64,000 nucleotides of DNA from an uncultured Eubacteriales bacterium (GCA_934462825.1 CAKSIP010000001.1:1-64000), one strand, 5' to 3'. Shown: positions 7,945-17,244, counted from the stretch's first letter. Numbers and translations: made by a program. The notes: generated by a model from the letters alone, not told the origin.

Positions 7945-9576
7945 ATGGCTAAAAAAATTCTTTACGGCATTGAAGCGCGCAACGCTCTGCAACGCGGCGT
8001 TGACCAGCTGGCCGATACAGTAAAAATCACACTTGGCCCGAAGGGCAGAAATGTTGTTCTTGACAAAAAATACGGCGCTCCGCTGATTACCAATGACGGT
8101 GTTACCATCGCCAAGGAAATCGAGCTGGAGGATGCCGCTGAAAATATGGGCGCACAGCTCGTGAAGGAAGTTGCCACCAAGACCAACGATGCAGCCGGCG
8201 ACGGTACAACCACGGCTACCCTGCTGGCGCAGGCTTTGGTTCGTGAAGGCATGAAAAATGTCACTGCCGGTGCCAACCCCATGGTACTGCGCAAGGGTAT
8301 TAAAAAGGCTGTGGATCGCGCCGTTGAATGCCTGATTGCCAACTCCAAAAAGGTCAACGGCTCCGAGGACATTGCCAGAGTCGGCACCATTTCGGCCGGC
8401 GATGAAGTGATCGGCGCGCTGATTGCCGACGCTATGGAAAAGGTAACGGCAGACGGCGTTATCACGGTGGAAGAATCCAAGTCGGCCGACACCTATTCCG
8501 AGGTTGTGGAAGGCATGCAGTTTGACCGCGGCTACCTCTCTCCTTACATGGCAACCGACATGGACAAAATGGAAGCCGTTCTTGACGACGCTTACATTTT
8601 GATTACCGATAAAAAGATTTCCAACATTCAGGAAGTTCTGCCTCTGCTTGAGCAAATCGTTCAGGCCGGCAAGAAGCTTTTGATCATCGCAGAAGATGTA
8701 GAGGGCGAAGCTCTCACCACCCTGGTGCTGAACAAGCTCCGCGGCACTTTCGTTTGCGTAGCCGTTAAGGCTCCCGGTTTTGGCGACAGACGCAAAGAAA
8801 TGCTACGTGACATTGCCATCCTGACGGGCGGCGAGGTCATCTCCAGCGAGCTTGGCCTTGAGCTGAAGGACACGAAGCTGACACAGCTCGGCCATGCAAG
8901 ACAGGTTAAGGTCAACAAGGAAAATACGATCATCGTAGACGGTGCCGGCGATCCTGCCGAAATCAAGGCAAGAGTGGCACAGATCCGGAATGCCATCACC
9001 ACCACCACTTCCGACTTTGATCGTGAGAAGCTCCAGGAAAGACTCGCTAAGCTGGCCGGCGGTGTAGCCGTTATCAAGGTCGGCGCCGCTACCGAAGTCG
9101 AAATGAAAGAAAAGAAGCTCCGCATCGAGGACGCGCTCAACGCAACCCGTGCAGCCGTGGAGGAAGGTATTGTTCCCGGCGGCGGAACCGCTTATCTGAA
9201 TGTAATCGGAGATGTCAAGAAGCTCCTGTCCTCTGTTGAGGGAGACGAAAAGACCGGTGTTGCCATTGTGGTGAAAGCCTTGGAAGAGCCGGTTCGTCAG
9301 ATCGCTGCCAATGCAGGACACGACGGTGCCGTTGTTGTGGATAAGATCCTGAACAGCCGCAAGGTCGGTTACGGCTTTGACGCTTATAAGGAAGTATACT
9401 GCGAGATGGTAAGCGCAGGTATCGTGGATCCTACCAAGGTAGCACGTTCTGCCCTCCAGAATGCATCCTCCATTGCTTCCACGATTCTGACAACCGAATC
9501 TTTGGTTGCCGACATCAAGGAAGAAACCCCCGCTGCACCTGCTGCCGGCATGGGCGGCATGGGCGGAATGTATTGA
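7945..9576 (+). CDS. groEL: Chaperonin GroEL
   Basis: GroEL is the 60-kDa chaperonin that folds proteins in its ATP-driven double ring. The 543-residue protein contains the family signatures LGPKGRNVVLDKK and GDGTTTATLLAQA near the nucleotide site, apical-domain residues, AAVEEGIVPGGG, and ends in the typical GGM repeat (GGMGGMY). The ATG at 7945 is chosen over a TTG two codons upstream because AGGAGG is six bases or so away and MAKKI is the usual start. It is co-transcribed with groES and followed by a strong terminator at 9662. Confidence 0.98.
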   Translation: MAKKILYGIEARNALQRGVDQLADTVKITLGPKGRNVVLDKKYGAPLITNDGVTIAKEIELEDAAENMGAQLVKEVATKTNDAAGDGTTTATLLAQALVREGMKNVTAGANPMVLRKGIKKAVDRAVECLIANSKKVNGSEDIARVGTISAGDEVIGALIADAMEKVTADGVITVEESKSADTYSEVVEGMQFDRGYLSPYMATDMDKMEAVLDDAYILITDKKISNIQEVLPLLEQIVQAGKKLLIIAEDVEGEALTTLVLNKLRGTFVCVAVKAPGFGDRRKEMLRDIAILTGGEVISSELGLELKDTKLTQLGHARQVKVNKENTIIVDGAGDPAEIKARVAQIRNAITTTTSDFDREKLQERLAKLAGGVAVIKVGAATEVEMKEKKLRIEDALNATRAAVEEGIVPGGGTAYLNVIGDVKKLLSSVEGDEKTGVAIVVKALEEPVRQIAANAGHDGAVVVDKILNSRKVGYGFDAYKEVYCEMVSAGIVDPTKVARSALQNASSIASTILTTESLVADIKEETPAAPAAGMGGMGGMY

Positions 9577-9661
9577 TCGCCAACCGCTACGCGGAATCGC
9601 TCGGCACAAGGACGTCAAACCGTTAAATACTAAATAGCGCGACGCTTCCCGCCGCCAAACG

Positions 9662-9706
9662 AAGGGAGTGTTGAAAAACTCAGAATGAGTTTTTCAACAC
9701 TCCCTT
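9662..9706 (+). terminator. Terminator after groEL, long-hairpin family
   Basis: A perfect 20-base-pair inverted repeat, AAGGGAGTGTTGAAAAACTC with its complement around the loop AGAAT, followed by a short T-run. Related hairpins recur at several gene ends in the window. The 85 bases between groEL and this hairpin show nothing recognisable. Confidence 0.92.
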
Positions 9707-9802
9707 TTGATATTGAATGACAAAACGGCCGAAAATGCAAAAACGAGCCTAAATCCACAAAAAGCCTCATAGAAAAGGCCCATAAATGAAACACTTTGTC
9801 CA

Positions 9803-9831
9803 TTGACTTTCCCAAAACAAGATGTTATAAT
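9803..9831 (+). promoter_or_regulatory. Promoter for the ECF S-component gene
   Basis: TTGACT (9803-9808), a 17-base spacer and TATAAT (9826-9831), about 60 bases before the GTG start. Confidence 0.8.
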
Positions 9832-9893
9832 TACTTCAGTGATTAAAAAGTCTTTTGTCAAAATTTCAAAAGACAACGAAAGGAGAATCGGCT

Positions 9894-10481
9894 GTGAAGT
9901 CAGAGTCCAAACAAATCGGAAAAAGTTTGAAAAACATCATTTACACATCGCTTTTTGCCGCTTTGGTTTTTGTCAGCACCGCTTATATCATGCACATCCC
10001 CACGACAATCGGAGGATACATCCACTTAGGAGACGGCTTTATTTACTTGGCCGCCGCCCTGTTACCCATGCCCTACTCCCTTTTGGTCGGAGCCATCGGT
10101 GCCTCTTTGGCCGACTTTGCTTCCGGCGCCCCTCTGTGGATCCCTGCCACGTTCATAATTAAAGCACTGTGCGCCGCCTGCTTCTCGGCGAAAACCAAAA
10201 AAATCGTTTGCGCGCGCAACATCATCGGCGCATTTTTGGCCGTGCTGGTCAATGCAGCCGGATATTATCTGTTTGCCTCGCTGGTCATTTCCAAAAATTT
10301 CGCCGCTCCCTTGGCAGAAATCCCCTTCAACCTTTTGCAGGGCGGATTTGGCGTTTTGATTTTCCTTGCGGTCGGTCTGGTCTTTGACCACACTCCTGCG
10401 ATTTTGCGTCTGACCGGACGCAACGTGCAAAAAACGGAGCCAACCGAAAAGGTTGAAGATTCGTCCACGCAGCAGAAATAA
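9894..10481 (+). CDS. ECF transporter S component, TIGR04002-like family
   Basis: The 195-residue membrane protein has five to six hydrophobic segments and resembles substrate-binding S components of energy-coupling-factor transporters. The HLGDGFIYLAAALLP and GAIGASLADFASG segments are typical of small-vitamin S components of the TIGR04002 type. Such proteins bind a micronutrient and join a shared EcfA-EcfT module that would be encoded elsewhere. The GTG at 9894 is preferred because AAAGGAG lies eight bases upstream; a further in-frame start at 9855 lacks this. The C-terminal 25 residues are charged and likely cytosolic. Substrate cannot be told from the sequence and no riboswitch was recognised ahead of it. 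Confidence 0.82.
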   Translation: MKSESKQIGKSLKNIIYTSLFAALVFVSTAYIMHIPTTIGGYIHLGDGFIYLAAALLPMPYSLLVGAIGASLADFASGAPLWIPATFIIKALCAACFSAKTKKIVCARNIIGAFLAVLVNAAGYYLFASLVISKNFAAPLAEIPFNLLQGGFGVLIFLAVGLVFDHTPAILRLTGRNVQKTEPTEKVEDSSTQQK

Positions 10482-10575
10482 AGCTTTGCTTCGACTTCGG
10501 CTTTACCTTTGAATCGAAAATCCACAACGAAAGGCACGTTTCCCTGCCCCGAAAGCGAACGGAAACGGTGAAAGA

Positions 10576-11346
10576 ATGAAAATTTTAGCTATCGGAGATG
10601 TCGTAGGCTCTTGCGGCATCGAGCATCTCTCAAAACAGCTGTGGAACCTGAGAAACGCCCTCTCGGTTGACTTGTGTGTTATCAATGGAGAAAACGCTAC
10701 CGATATTTCGGGGCTTTCCAAAGCCGACGCCCTCCGGATCTTAGACAGCGGAGCCGATTTGATCACATTAGGCAACCATGCCTACGGCCGACGCGACCTC
10801 TACGATTTTTTGGATGAAGGCGTGGGCATTATACGCCCGGCCAATTTCCCGGCCGCCGGCGTCGGAACCGGCAGCACCATTCTGACCGTCCGCGGCTACC
10901 GCGTGCTTTGCATCAACCTGATCGGCACCGTCAATATGCAATCGGAAGCTTCTCCCTTTCTGACGGCCGATGCCATACTCAGCCGCGAATCCGGGCATTA
11001 CGACCTGGCTTTGGTGGATTTTCACGCGGAAGCTACGAGCGAGAAAATCGCCTTGGGGCGTTATTTGGACGGGCGCGTTAGCGTCGTGTTCGGCACGCAC
11101 ACGCATGTTCCGACAGCAGATGAACAAATTTTGCCGAAAGGAACGGCCTATATCACGGACATTGGCATGACCGGCCCTAAAGACAGCGTTCTCGGCGTAG
11201 ATTGCGACATCATTCTGCGTCGGTTCCTAACCCACATGCCCGAGCATTTTAAGGTAGCAGGCGGGCCTGTCGAAGGGCACGGAGCGCTCTTTGATATTGA
11301 TGAAAGCACAGGCAAAGCGCGCGAAGTTCGCCGCATCGCATTCTAA
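10576..11346 (+). CDS. ymdB: YmdB-type metallophosphoesterase (TIGR00282 family)
   Basis: YmdB-like proteins are cytosolic dimetal phosphodiesterases; the Bacillus subtilis enzyme hydrolyses 2',3'-cyclic nucleotides and affects sporulation and biofilm choice. The 256-residue product keeps every expected ligand: Asp8 (AIGD), Glu39-Asn40 (INGEN), Asn67-His68 (LGNH), His150 (DFH), and His175/His177 (GTHTH). Where many relatives read GNHTWD this one has GNHAYGRRD. The start at 10576 gives the canonical MKILAIGD. It lies about 95 bases after the ECF gene and could be co-transcribed with it. A bidirectional hairpin follows at 11388. Confidence 0.94.
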   Translation: MKILAIGDVVGSCGIEHLSKQLWNLRNALSVDLCVINGENATDISGLSKADALRILDSGADLITLGNHAYGRRDLYDFLDEGVGIIRPANFPAAGVGTGSTILTVRGYRVLCINLIGTVNMQSEASPFLTADAILSRESGHYDLALVDFHAEATSEKIALGRYLDGRVSVVFGTHTHVPTADEQILPKGTAYITDIGMTGPKDSVLGVDCDIILRRFLTHMPEHFKVAGGPVEGHGALFDIDESTGKAREVRRIAF

Positions 11347-11387
11347 ATACACGGCATGAAAGCATCGGCTTTTTGCCGGCCCACTTG

Positions 11388-11434
11388 AAAAAAGGGTGGT
11401 AAAAACGCATTCAGCGTTTTTACCACCCTTTTTT
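11388..11434. terminator. Bidirectional terminator between ymdB and the AraC gene
   Basis: A perfect 21-base-pair stem running from AAAAAAGGGTGGT to AAAAACGC and back, with the loop ATTCA. T-runs on both strands suit the two convergent genes. Confidence 0.9.
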
Positions 11435-11481
11435 CTATAACAGGAACCGCCAAAAGCAAACGCTCCGGCATTTTTGCGCCT

Positions 11482-12417
11482 CTACTTGTTTTCGGAAGAA
11501 CCGTAATACAGCCGTCGATATTCTTCGGGCGACATATTGAACGCTCTCCGAAAGGCAACATAAAAGTTGGTATAATTATTGTAGCCAACCATTTCGGAAA
11601 TCTTTTGAATCGGGTAATCGGAGTTGGACAAATAATGCTCCGCATAGGTCAATTTCACGCCGGTAATGTACTTTTTTGGCGTAGTGTGAAGCTGTTCGCC
11701 AAAAAGGCGCGAAAGGTATTTGCTGTCCACATACAGGGACTTTGCCAGCTTTTCCACCGTCAGCGAAGCATATTCCCGGTCAATTTTCGCCTGCGCTTGC
11801 TTGACCAAAATATGCGACGCGATGGCCTCCTCTTTTTCATCAAAGGCCTGCTTCAGATAGGCGAGCAGCATATCGGTAAACCCTGCAATATACTTCCGCA
11901 CATCAATCGTTTCGTAATTTCGATTGTAAATTGCCTGCTCAAACAGCGGCGGCAGATACGATTCATACCCCAAGTGGTAAATATCCTCCGACTTATACTT
12001 CTGCAGCTGCTGGGCAATATAAACCACAATATCCCCGTCCCATGAGCACCAAAGAATAATGGGAACGTCCGTCTGACTATTGACAACCGAATTGCAAAAA
12101 TAAGGCTCGACAAACACGGCATCCCCGGGTTTCATGATTTTTCCGTTATAAAAAGCGGTTCCGCTCAAAAGATAGATGAAAATATATTCCCGCTTTTTTC
12201 GTTTGATCACACTGTATCCGGGCGCCGCTTTGGAGTACCCGCAATCAAAGCGGGTGATGTGTTTTCCCTCGGGGTTTCGATAGGAAATATGATTTTCATA
12301 ATATTGACACGGGGGGCGTGCCTCCAAAAAATTCTCTCCGTTATGGCGAATCGAAATTTTGGGAAGCATCCCGGATTCTTCCTCAAATTGTCGAAGAATA
12401 TAGAGCATTTCCTTCAT
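11482..12417 (-). CDS. AraC-family transcriptional regulator
   Basis: The 311-residue protein has an N-terminal cupin-like sensing region (about residues 20-130, including GTAFYNGKIMKPGDAVFVEP) and a C-terminal double helix-turn-helix. The AraC signature is visible in LAKSLYVDSKYLSRLFGEQLHTTPKKY and in IQKISEMVGYNNYTNFYVAFRRAFNMSPEEYR. Such proteins usually sense a sugar or related ligand; the ligand and targets are not evident here. The ATG at 12417 follows AAGGAG by eight bases. It begins 50 bases after rqcH on the same strand and may be read with it. Confidence 0.93.
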   Translation of the reverse strand: MKEMLYILRQFEEESGMLPKISIRHNGENFLEARPPCQYYENHISYRNPEGKHITRFDCGYSKAAPGYSVIKRKKREYIFIYLLSGTAFYNGKIMKPGDAVFVEPYFCNSVVNSQTDVPIILWCSWDGDIVVYIAQQLQKYKSEDIYHLGYESYLPPLFEQAIYNRNYETIDVRKYIAGFTDMLLAYLKQAFDEKEEAIASHILVKQAQAKIDREYASLTVEKLAKSLYVDSKYLSRLFGEQLHTTPKKYITGVKLTYAEHYLSNSDYPIQKISEMVGYNNYTNFYVAFRRAFNMSPEEYRRLYYGSSENK

Positions 12418-12467
12418 AACGAATCTCCTTGCATGTGCCGGCTCCGCAAAGGCCGGGACGAACTGCT

Positions 12468-14252
12468 TTATTTTATACGAAGGGCATCCACCTTGTCCTT
12501 GGAGGGTGTCACATAGGCCGTCCAATTGGTATGATAAATGACAAACCCCGGCCTTGCGGCAGGCGGCTTCTTTACGTTTTTGGCGTAGGTATAATCCACC
12601 GCCACATTTTCTCCGACGCTTCCGTCGGACACCGCTTTGGAATTATAGGCCGCAATCTCGGCCGCCTCGGTAAAATCAACGGCGTCCGGCTCCTCTCCCG
12701 CGCACTGCATCAGCACATGGGCACCGGGGCGATTTTTGACATGAAACCAAATGTCACTCTTTTCCGCCACATGAAAGGTAATCTGTTCATTCTGCAAATT
12801 GTTTTTTCCGCACAGGACGCGATACCCGCTCGTGGTTCGATATTCCATAAACGCAGATTTCGGCAACTTGGCCTTGACATAAGTTTTCATGCGGGAGGCA
12901 TAGCCGGAACGATACAGCTCCTCGCGGATCTCGGAAAGGTCGGTCGGCGTTTCGGCGCGGGAAAGCGAATCCAACACCGTTTGCACGTAGCGTTCCTCCT
13001 CCTCGCCCAAGGCAATTTGCTTGGTCAACGCCACCTTAGCCGATTTGGATTTGTTGTATTTTTTATAGAGCCGTTGCGCATTGGCCGCCGGCGTCAGGCG
13101 CGCGTCCAGCGGTACGGTGCGCACGGCAAAGCTTCCGTCCGGCAAAAGCGTTTCATAATCCGTCAGCTCAGCCGATTCCATGCCTCGTTTCAGAAGATAC
13201 AGGTTCGCCGTAATCAGATCTCCGTCTTTTTTGAACGAAATTCCCTTTTCACACTCGGCCAGCTCCGCTCGTTGCAGCTCCAGCTTTTTGAGGATTCTCG
13301 CATGGGCATTGTTCAAAATTTTCAGCAAATCCGAGGCATACTGATGCACGCGCGTCTGACGGTCGCGGTTATCATAAAAGTAATCCAGCACTTTGCCCGG
13401 CGATTCCATCGCCCGCACTTCAAAACCGGCCGATTGATATTGCGTTAATTGACAGAAAGAATATTCCACCGGGGCACCGCCGCCGACGTGACAAACCACG
13501 CAGGGGGAAAACGCACCGGTACGAATCGCGTCGATGATGGTGGCAAATTCGCGCCACAGCGCAAGGGGGGCGCACATCCCTATCGTGCAATCCACGCTAT
13601 GACCGGCGCGAAAGGCAATTTCCCGTGCGACCGCCGCCGAAATGCCGAGATATTCGGAGGTAATGAATTTATCGACCGGTTTTTCGGCCGGCGCTTCGGC
13701 CAAAAGGCGCAAAAATGATGCTTCCGTTGCCTCCAAGGGATTTTGCTTATCCTGCTTCGGCGGCAACTCATAGGTCATGCCGGGAAGCACCTGGCGCAAG
13801 CTGCTGGTCGTAAAATCCACCGTGCGAATGGCCGAAAGAATCTTTCCGTTTTCATCGGTAAAAATCAGATTGCTGTATTTTCCCATGGTTTCGGCAATCA
13901 AGGTTCGGCGGCAGGAGAAGCCCATTTCATCCCTTGTTTCAAAGTCCAAAAAAGCAACTCGTTCAAAACCCGCCTGCCGCACGCCCAAAAGCTTGGCGCC
14001 ATTGAGATATTTGCGCATCAGCATACAGAACATCGGCGGATTTTGCGGATTTTCCCGCGGACTATCGGTAAATCCAATGCGCGGATTGTTTCCTCCCACA
14101 TTGATCAACAGCCGCTTTCCGCCCGCAAAAGTGCGCATTTGCAGCACCAGCTCGTCCCTGGCGGGCTGATATACCTTTTCGATCCGAGCGCCGGTGGCAC
14201 AGGTATTGATCTCATAAACAGAAGCGGCAAGCATGCCCGCATCAAAAGCCAT
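12468..14252 (-). CDS. rqcH: NFACT-family ribosome quality control protein RqcH (Rqc2 homologue)
   Basis: RqcH binds stalled 50S-peptidyl-tRNA complexes and adds C-terminal alanine tails that mark nascent chains for degradation. Older annotations call it fibronectin-binding protein FbpA. The 594 residues show an NFACT-N domain (MAFDAGMLAASVYEIN, RLLINVGGNNPRI), a central coiled-coil region (about 270-430), and a C-terminal NFACT-R domain with GKNNLQNEQITF and DIWFHVKNRPGAHVL. The ATG at 14252 has GAGAGGAA upstream. At the position of the conserved Asp-Arg pair the sequence reads Glu-Arg (FERVAF), to be confirmed by alignment. It is downstream of secG with a terminator between. Confidence 0.94.
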   Translation of the reverse strand: MAFDAGMLAASVYEINTCATGARIEKVYQPARDELVLQMRTFAGGKRLLINVGGNNPRIGFTDSPRENPQNPPMFCMLMRKYLNGAKLLGVRQAGFERVAFLDFETRDEMGFSCRRTLIAETMGKYSNLIFTDENGKILSAIRTVDFTTSSLRQVLPGMTYELPPKQDKQNPLEATEASFLRLLAEAPAEKPVDKFITSEYLGISAAVAREIAFRAGHSVDCTIGMCAPLALWREFATIIDAIRTGAFSPCVVCHVGGGAPVEYSFCQLTQYQSAGFEVRAMESPGKVLDYFYDNRDRQTRVHQYASDLLKILNNAHARILKKLELQRAELAECEKGISFKKDGDLITANLYLLKRGMESAELTDYETLLPDGSFAVRTVPLDARLTPAANAQRLYKKYNKSKSAKVALTKQIALGEEEERYVQTVLDSLSRAETPTDLSEIREELYRSGYASRMKTYVKAKLPKSAFMEYRTTSGYRVLCGKNNLQNEQITFHVAEKSDIWFHVKNRPGAHVLMQCAGEEPDAVDFTEAAEIAAYNSKAVSDGSVGENVAVDYTYAKNVKKPPAARPGFVIYHTNWTAYVTPSKDKVDALRIK

Positions 14253-14379
14253 GACAAAATTCCTCTCTTTTTCGTTTTGGGTTCTCTCTGCATCGTCCCC
14301 GGAGAGTCTCCCTCTCCGGCATCCGAGTTTGGCCGGCAAGAGCAGGGCGTGCAAGGGAAATCGTTTTCTCCCGGATTTG

Positions 14380-14417
14380 AAAAACGGCAGGACGTCCTAC
14401 GCGCACCTGCCGTTTTT
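14380..14417 (-). terminator. Terminator after secG
   Basis: AACGGCAGG and CCTGCCGTT pair around a 14-base loop, with A-rich and T-rich flanks on the two sides, so it can act in both directions. It follows secG by about 30 bases. Confidence 0.75.
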
Positions 14418-14446
14418 TCTATCCGCCTATCCTTGCCAAAGCAATC

Positions 14447-14689
14447 TTAGCCAACCATGACATACAGCACAACAATCAACACTGCAAACGCAATCGAAAG
14501 TGCCGCTGTAATATTTGCCAGCATTTTATCGCGTGAATTTCCTTTAGATTTTCCAAGAAAATTATTGGCGCTGCCGGCAATCGAACCGGAAAGGCTCTTA
14601 TCTTTTCCTGTCTGGAACATCACAAGAACGGTAATGCCTATGGCAAGCACCATAATGATAATACCGATCACAATTTCCAAAGCTTTCAT
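14447..14689 (-). CDS. secG: Preprotein translocase subunit SecG
   Basis: SecG is the small non-essential subunit of the SecYEG channel. The 80-residue protein has two membrane segments (about residues 4-25 and 57-79) joined by a Gly/Ser-rich cytosolic loop with LVMFQTGKDKSLSGSIAG, the family hallmark. AGGAGG lies close upstream. It is preceded by a consensus promoter at 14777-14805 and followed by a terminator, so it may be monocistronic. Length and topology are normal. Confidence 0.95.
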   Translation of the reverse strand: MKALEIVIGIIIMVLAIGITVLVMFQTGKDKSLSGSIAGSANNFLGKSKGNSRDKMLANITAALSIAFAVLIVVLYVMVG

Positions 14690-14776
14690 TTTACCCCTCC
14701 TCTGATGATTTTTATGTTCATCTCACTGTTGTTATTTTCACAGCAAAGCCGGTCTGACCGACACCATAGCTGAATT

Positions 14777-14805
14777 ATTATAGCATACATTCCCAAGGAT
14801 TGCAA
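14777..14805 (-). promoter_or_regulatory. Promoter for secG
   Basis: Reading leftward, TTGCAA (14800-14805), a 17-base spacer and TATAAT (14777-14782). It lies just beyond the 3' end of radC. Confidence 0.75.
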
Positions 14806-14823
14806 GAGAAAAAACAAAAAAAC

Positions 14824-15615
14824 TTAAAAATATGTTTCGTTTCCGAAATTTTCCCGTCCATCCGCATGGAGCAACGTATTATAGCGCTCTCCTGCTACCA
14901 CAAAATGCTCCAAAAAGCGAATGCCGAAAATGGCCAAGGCCGCGTCAATCTCCCGCGTCATGGACAAATCGGCCCGCGACGGCAAAGCCACGCCGCCCGG
15001 ATGATTGTGCGCAATCACCACGCTGGAAGCTTTTTGCACCAGCGCCGCCTGCGCAATCTTTCGGATGTTGACACCGACAGCATTCGTCACGCCCTCGCTC
15101 ACCAAAATACAATCGATCAATCGCATGCCGTTATCGAACAAAAGCAGGTACAATCGCTCGACCTCCACGCCGTGAAACAAATGGACAAGATATTCTCCGA
15201 TCTGCTCCACCGAGGTAAAGCGAGTAACCGGCCTTGCTTGCTCCATGTGACAGCGCCGCGCTATCTCGCCCGTCAAGCGAATCAGCACTGAACCGTATTC
15301 TTTGATTCCCGGCACAGATTGGATTTCCTCCGGCGAGGCTTGCAAGACGCCCGCCAAAGAGCCAAACCGCTCCAACAACGCATGCGCCAGCTCGTTGGTA
15401 TCCTTTTGCGGCGTGCAATAATAGAGCAACATTTCCAAAAGCTCGTGATCAAAAAATCCATCGGCGCCTGTCCGCACAAACCGAGTTCTCATCCGTTGCC
15501 GATGGGCTTTATGCACATTTTCACTTTTCTTTTTCCTCGGATGAATGTCCGGCGTTAAAAGCGCGCGCCGTTCGGTGTCTACGGACGGCTCCGGCCCCTT
15601 TATTTCCCTTTTCAT
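14824..15615 (-). CDS. radC: RadC-family JAB/MPN protein
   Basis: RadC proteins carry a helix-hairpin-helix-like N-terminal half and a C-terminal JAB (MPN+) metal-binding domain. They were once linked to repair, but their role is unsettled. The 263-residue product has the JAMM signature with HNHPGG followed by Ser and Asp (IAHNHPGGVALPSRADL), and IQSVPGIKEYG in the N-terminal half. Start at 15615 is preferred (MKREIKG) though the AGAGGG is about 12 bases away; an in-frame codon 36 bases upstream is a less likely alternative. Its own promoter lies at 15674-15702 and it is divergent to rsmI. Confidence 0.92.
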   Translation of the reverse strand: MKREIKGPEPSVDTERRALLTPDIHPRKKKSENVHKAHRQRMRTRFVRTGADGFFDHELLEMLLYYCTPQKDTNELAHALLERFGSLAGVLQASPEEIQSVPGIKEYGSVLIRLTGEIARRCHMEQARPVTRFTSVEQIGEYLVHLFHGVEVERLYLLLFDNGMRLIDCILVSEGVTNAVGVNIRKIAQAALVQKASSVVIAHNHPGGVALPSRADLSMTREIDAALAIFGIRFLEHFVVAGERYNTLLHADGRENFGNETYF

Positions 15616-15673
15616 TTCTTGTTCATTCCCTCTAACGTCATTCCAAAGCAAGCATCGCTTCCGCTTTGGATTT

Positions 15674-15702
15674 ATTATAGCATGTTCTTTCCGTCAAGTC
15701 AA
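15674..15702 (-). promoter_or_regulatory. Promoter for radC
   Basis: Reading leftward, TTGACT (15697-15702), 17 bases, TATAAT (15674-15679). Confidence 0.8.
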
Positions 15703-15774
15703 TGTCACAGCCGCAAAAAGCCGCCGCCGTGTTTTTTCACCGCTTCACCGCTTCACCGCTCGGCCTTGCGGATA

Positions 15775-15803
15775 TTGACACGGCAAGCCGTTTATGATAA
15801 AAT
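15775..15803 (+). promoter_or_regulatory. Promoter for rsmI
   Basis: TTGACA (15775-15780), 17 bases, TAAAAT (15798-15803), about 40 bases ahead of the start. The spacer holds a CGGCAAGCCG inverted repeat. Confidence 0.75.
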
Positions 15804-15841
15804 AATAAGCAAATCCAGACAAGACATAACGGGAAGGAAAC

Positions 15842-16723
15842 ATGGCCATGCCGGAAAAAATGCAGAACGAAAAGAATCAAACACAAAAAGGGACGCTGTA
15901 TCTGGTCGGAACGCCCATCGGAAATTTGGCAGACATGTCGGAGCGCGCGCGCAAGGTGTTGAGCGAAGCGGACTTCATTGCGGCCGAGGACACGCGAAAC
16001 GCCATGAAGCTGCTTTCCCTGTTCGGCATACAAAAAAAGCTCGTTTCCTATTTTGAACACAACCAAAAGGAACGCGGCGAGCAGATCCTGCAACGCCTCC
16101 GCGCCGGAGAAACCTGTGCGTTAATTACGGATGCCGGCATGCCCGCCATCAGCGATCCCGGCGAAGGCCTTGTCCGTCTTTGCGTGGAAAACGATATTCC
16201 CGTCACAACGGTGCCTGGGCCAAATGCCGCGCTGACTGCCTTGACGCTTTCCGCCCTTTCCACGGCACGCTTCGTCTTTGAGGGCTTTTTACCGCCCCCA
16301 TCAAACAAGAGCGAGCGCCGCAAGCGGTTGGAGGCCTTAAAGCGGGAAGAACGCACCGTTCTCCTTCATGAAGCGCCGCATAAGTTAAAAAACACCTTGG
16401 CCGATTTGTGCGACACGCTCGGCGAAGACCGACACATTGCGCTCTGCCGCGAATTGACAAAGCTCAATGAGCAGGTATTGCATCTGACGCTCGGAGAAGC
16501 GTGCGCCTATTTTTCCGAGCACGAGCCGCGCGGCGAATTTGTTCTTGTCGTAGAAGGCGCCCCGGCCATCGTGGAGGACGCTTTTTGGAAAGCGCTGTCC
16601 GTGCCGGATCATGTGCGACATTACATGGCGCAAGGGCTTGCCAAAAATGATGCCATCAAAGCGGCCGCCAAGGATCGCGGCGTGCCGAAGAATGAAATCT
16701 ATCAGGAAGCGCTTTCTTTATAG
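15842..16723 (+). CDS. rsmI: 16S rRNA (cytidine-1402 2'-O)-methyltransferase
   Basis: RsmI methylates the ribose of C1402 in the ribosomal decoding centre using S-adenosylmethionine. The 293-residue protein shows the tetrapyrrole-methylase-like fold with LYLVGTPIGNLADMSERA at the N-terminus, AAEDTRN, ITDAGMPAISDPGEGLVR, and VPGPNAALTALTLSAL in the SAM-binding region. A GGAAGGA lies five bases before the ATG at 15842. The C-terminal 45 residues form the extra helical domain seen in RsmI. It is transcribed divergently from radC and lies upstream of the SRP operon, which has its own promoter. Confidence 0.96.
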   Translation: MAMPEKMQNEKNQTQKGTLYLVGTPIGNLADMSERARKVLSEADFIAAEDTRNAMKLLSLFGIQKKLVSYFEHNQKERGEQILQRLRAGETCALITDAGMPAISDPGEGLVRLCVENDIPVTTVPGPNAALTALTLSALSTARFVFEGFLPPPSNKSERRKRLEALKREERTVLLHEAPHKLKNTLADLCDTLGEDRHIALCRELTKLNEQVLHLTLGEACAYFSEHEPRGEFVLVVEGAPAIVEDAFWKALSVPDHVRHYMAQGLAKNDAIKAAAKDRGVPKNEIYQEALSL

Positions 16724-16796
16724 ACCTTCTTTCTCGCTCGAAGGCACAGAGCTTAGCAAGGTTTTGCTTTTCAGACAAAAAGCTTGAAAAAAAGTC

Positions 16797-16825
16797 TTGA
16801 CAAACTGAAAAATTCGTGATATAAT
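16797..16825 (+). promoter_or_regulatory. Promoter of the ylxM-ffh-rpsP-khpA operon
   Basis: Perfect TTGACA (16797-16802) and TATAAT (16820-16825) with a 17-base spacer. Confidence 0.9.
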
Positions 16826-16905
16826 CTGTAAAGCGTTTTGGTTTACACGCAATTCTTTTGAAACGATTCCGGTATTTTAGCCGGTACGCAAGAGGGTGGG
16901 CCGGT

Positions 16906-17244
16906 ATGTTTGAAAAAAATTTGGAAATCAACACCCTGTTAGACTTTTACGGCGACGTTTTACCGGAGCGCAAACGCATTTTGCTTGAAATGTATTACAA
17001 CGACGACCTTTCGTTGGCCGAAATTGCCGATGATGTGGGCATCTCCCGGCAAGGCGTTCGCAACGCCATTAAAAAAGCAGAATGCGAATTGATCTATTTG
17101 GAAGAAAAATTAGGCCTTTATAAAAAATTCAAAACCATTCAAACCAACGCCGGACTCCTTTTGCGTGCCGTAGAGGCCTCGTCTGTACCGGCGGATATAA
17201 AAGAAAAAATCCGGGACTTTACCAATATTGTCAGTTCTTCCTGA
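16906..17244 (+). CDS. ylxM: YlxM/p13 family putative helix-turn-helix protein
   Basis: YlxM (UPF0122) proteins are small helical proteins encoded beside ffh in Bacillota and streptococci, where they associate with and modulate the signal recognition particle. The 112-residue product has the sigma-factor-like helix-turn-helix pattern LSLAEIADDVGISRQGVRNAIKKAE at about residues 36-60, followed by a coiled region. The ATG at 16906 has GAGGGTGG about five bases upstream; a longer reading to 16858 has no such site. It precedes ffh by 27 bases, the conserved order. Confidence 0.93.
   Translation: MFEKNLEINTLLDFYGDVLPERKRILLEMYYNDDLSLAEIADDVGISRQGVRNAIKKAECELIYLEEKLGLYKKFKTIQTNAGLLLRAVEASSVPADIKEKIRDFTNIVSSS

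Noticed and set aside
9710..9893. Vitamin riboswitch ahead of the ECF S component
   Set aside because: Promoter to start leaves only about 60 bases, with no recognised conserved core.
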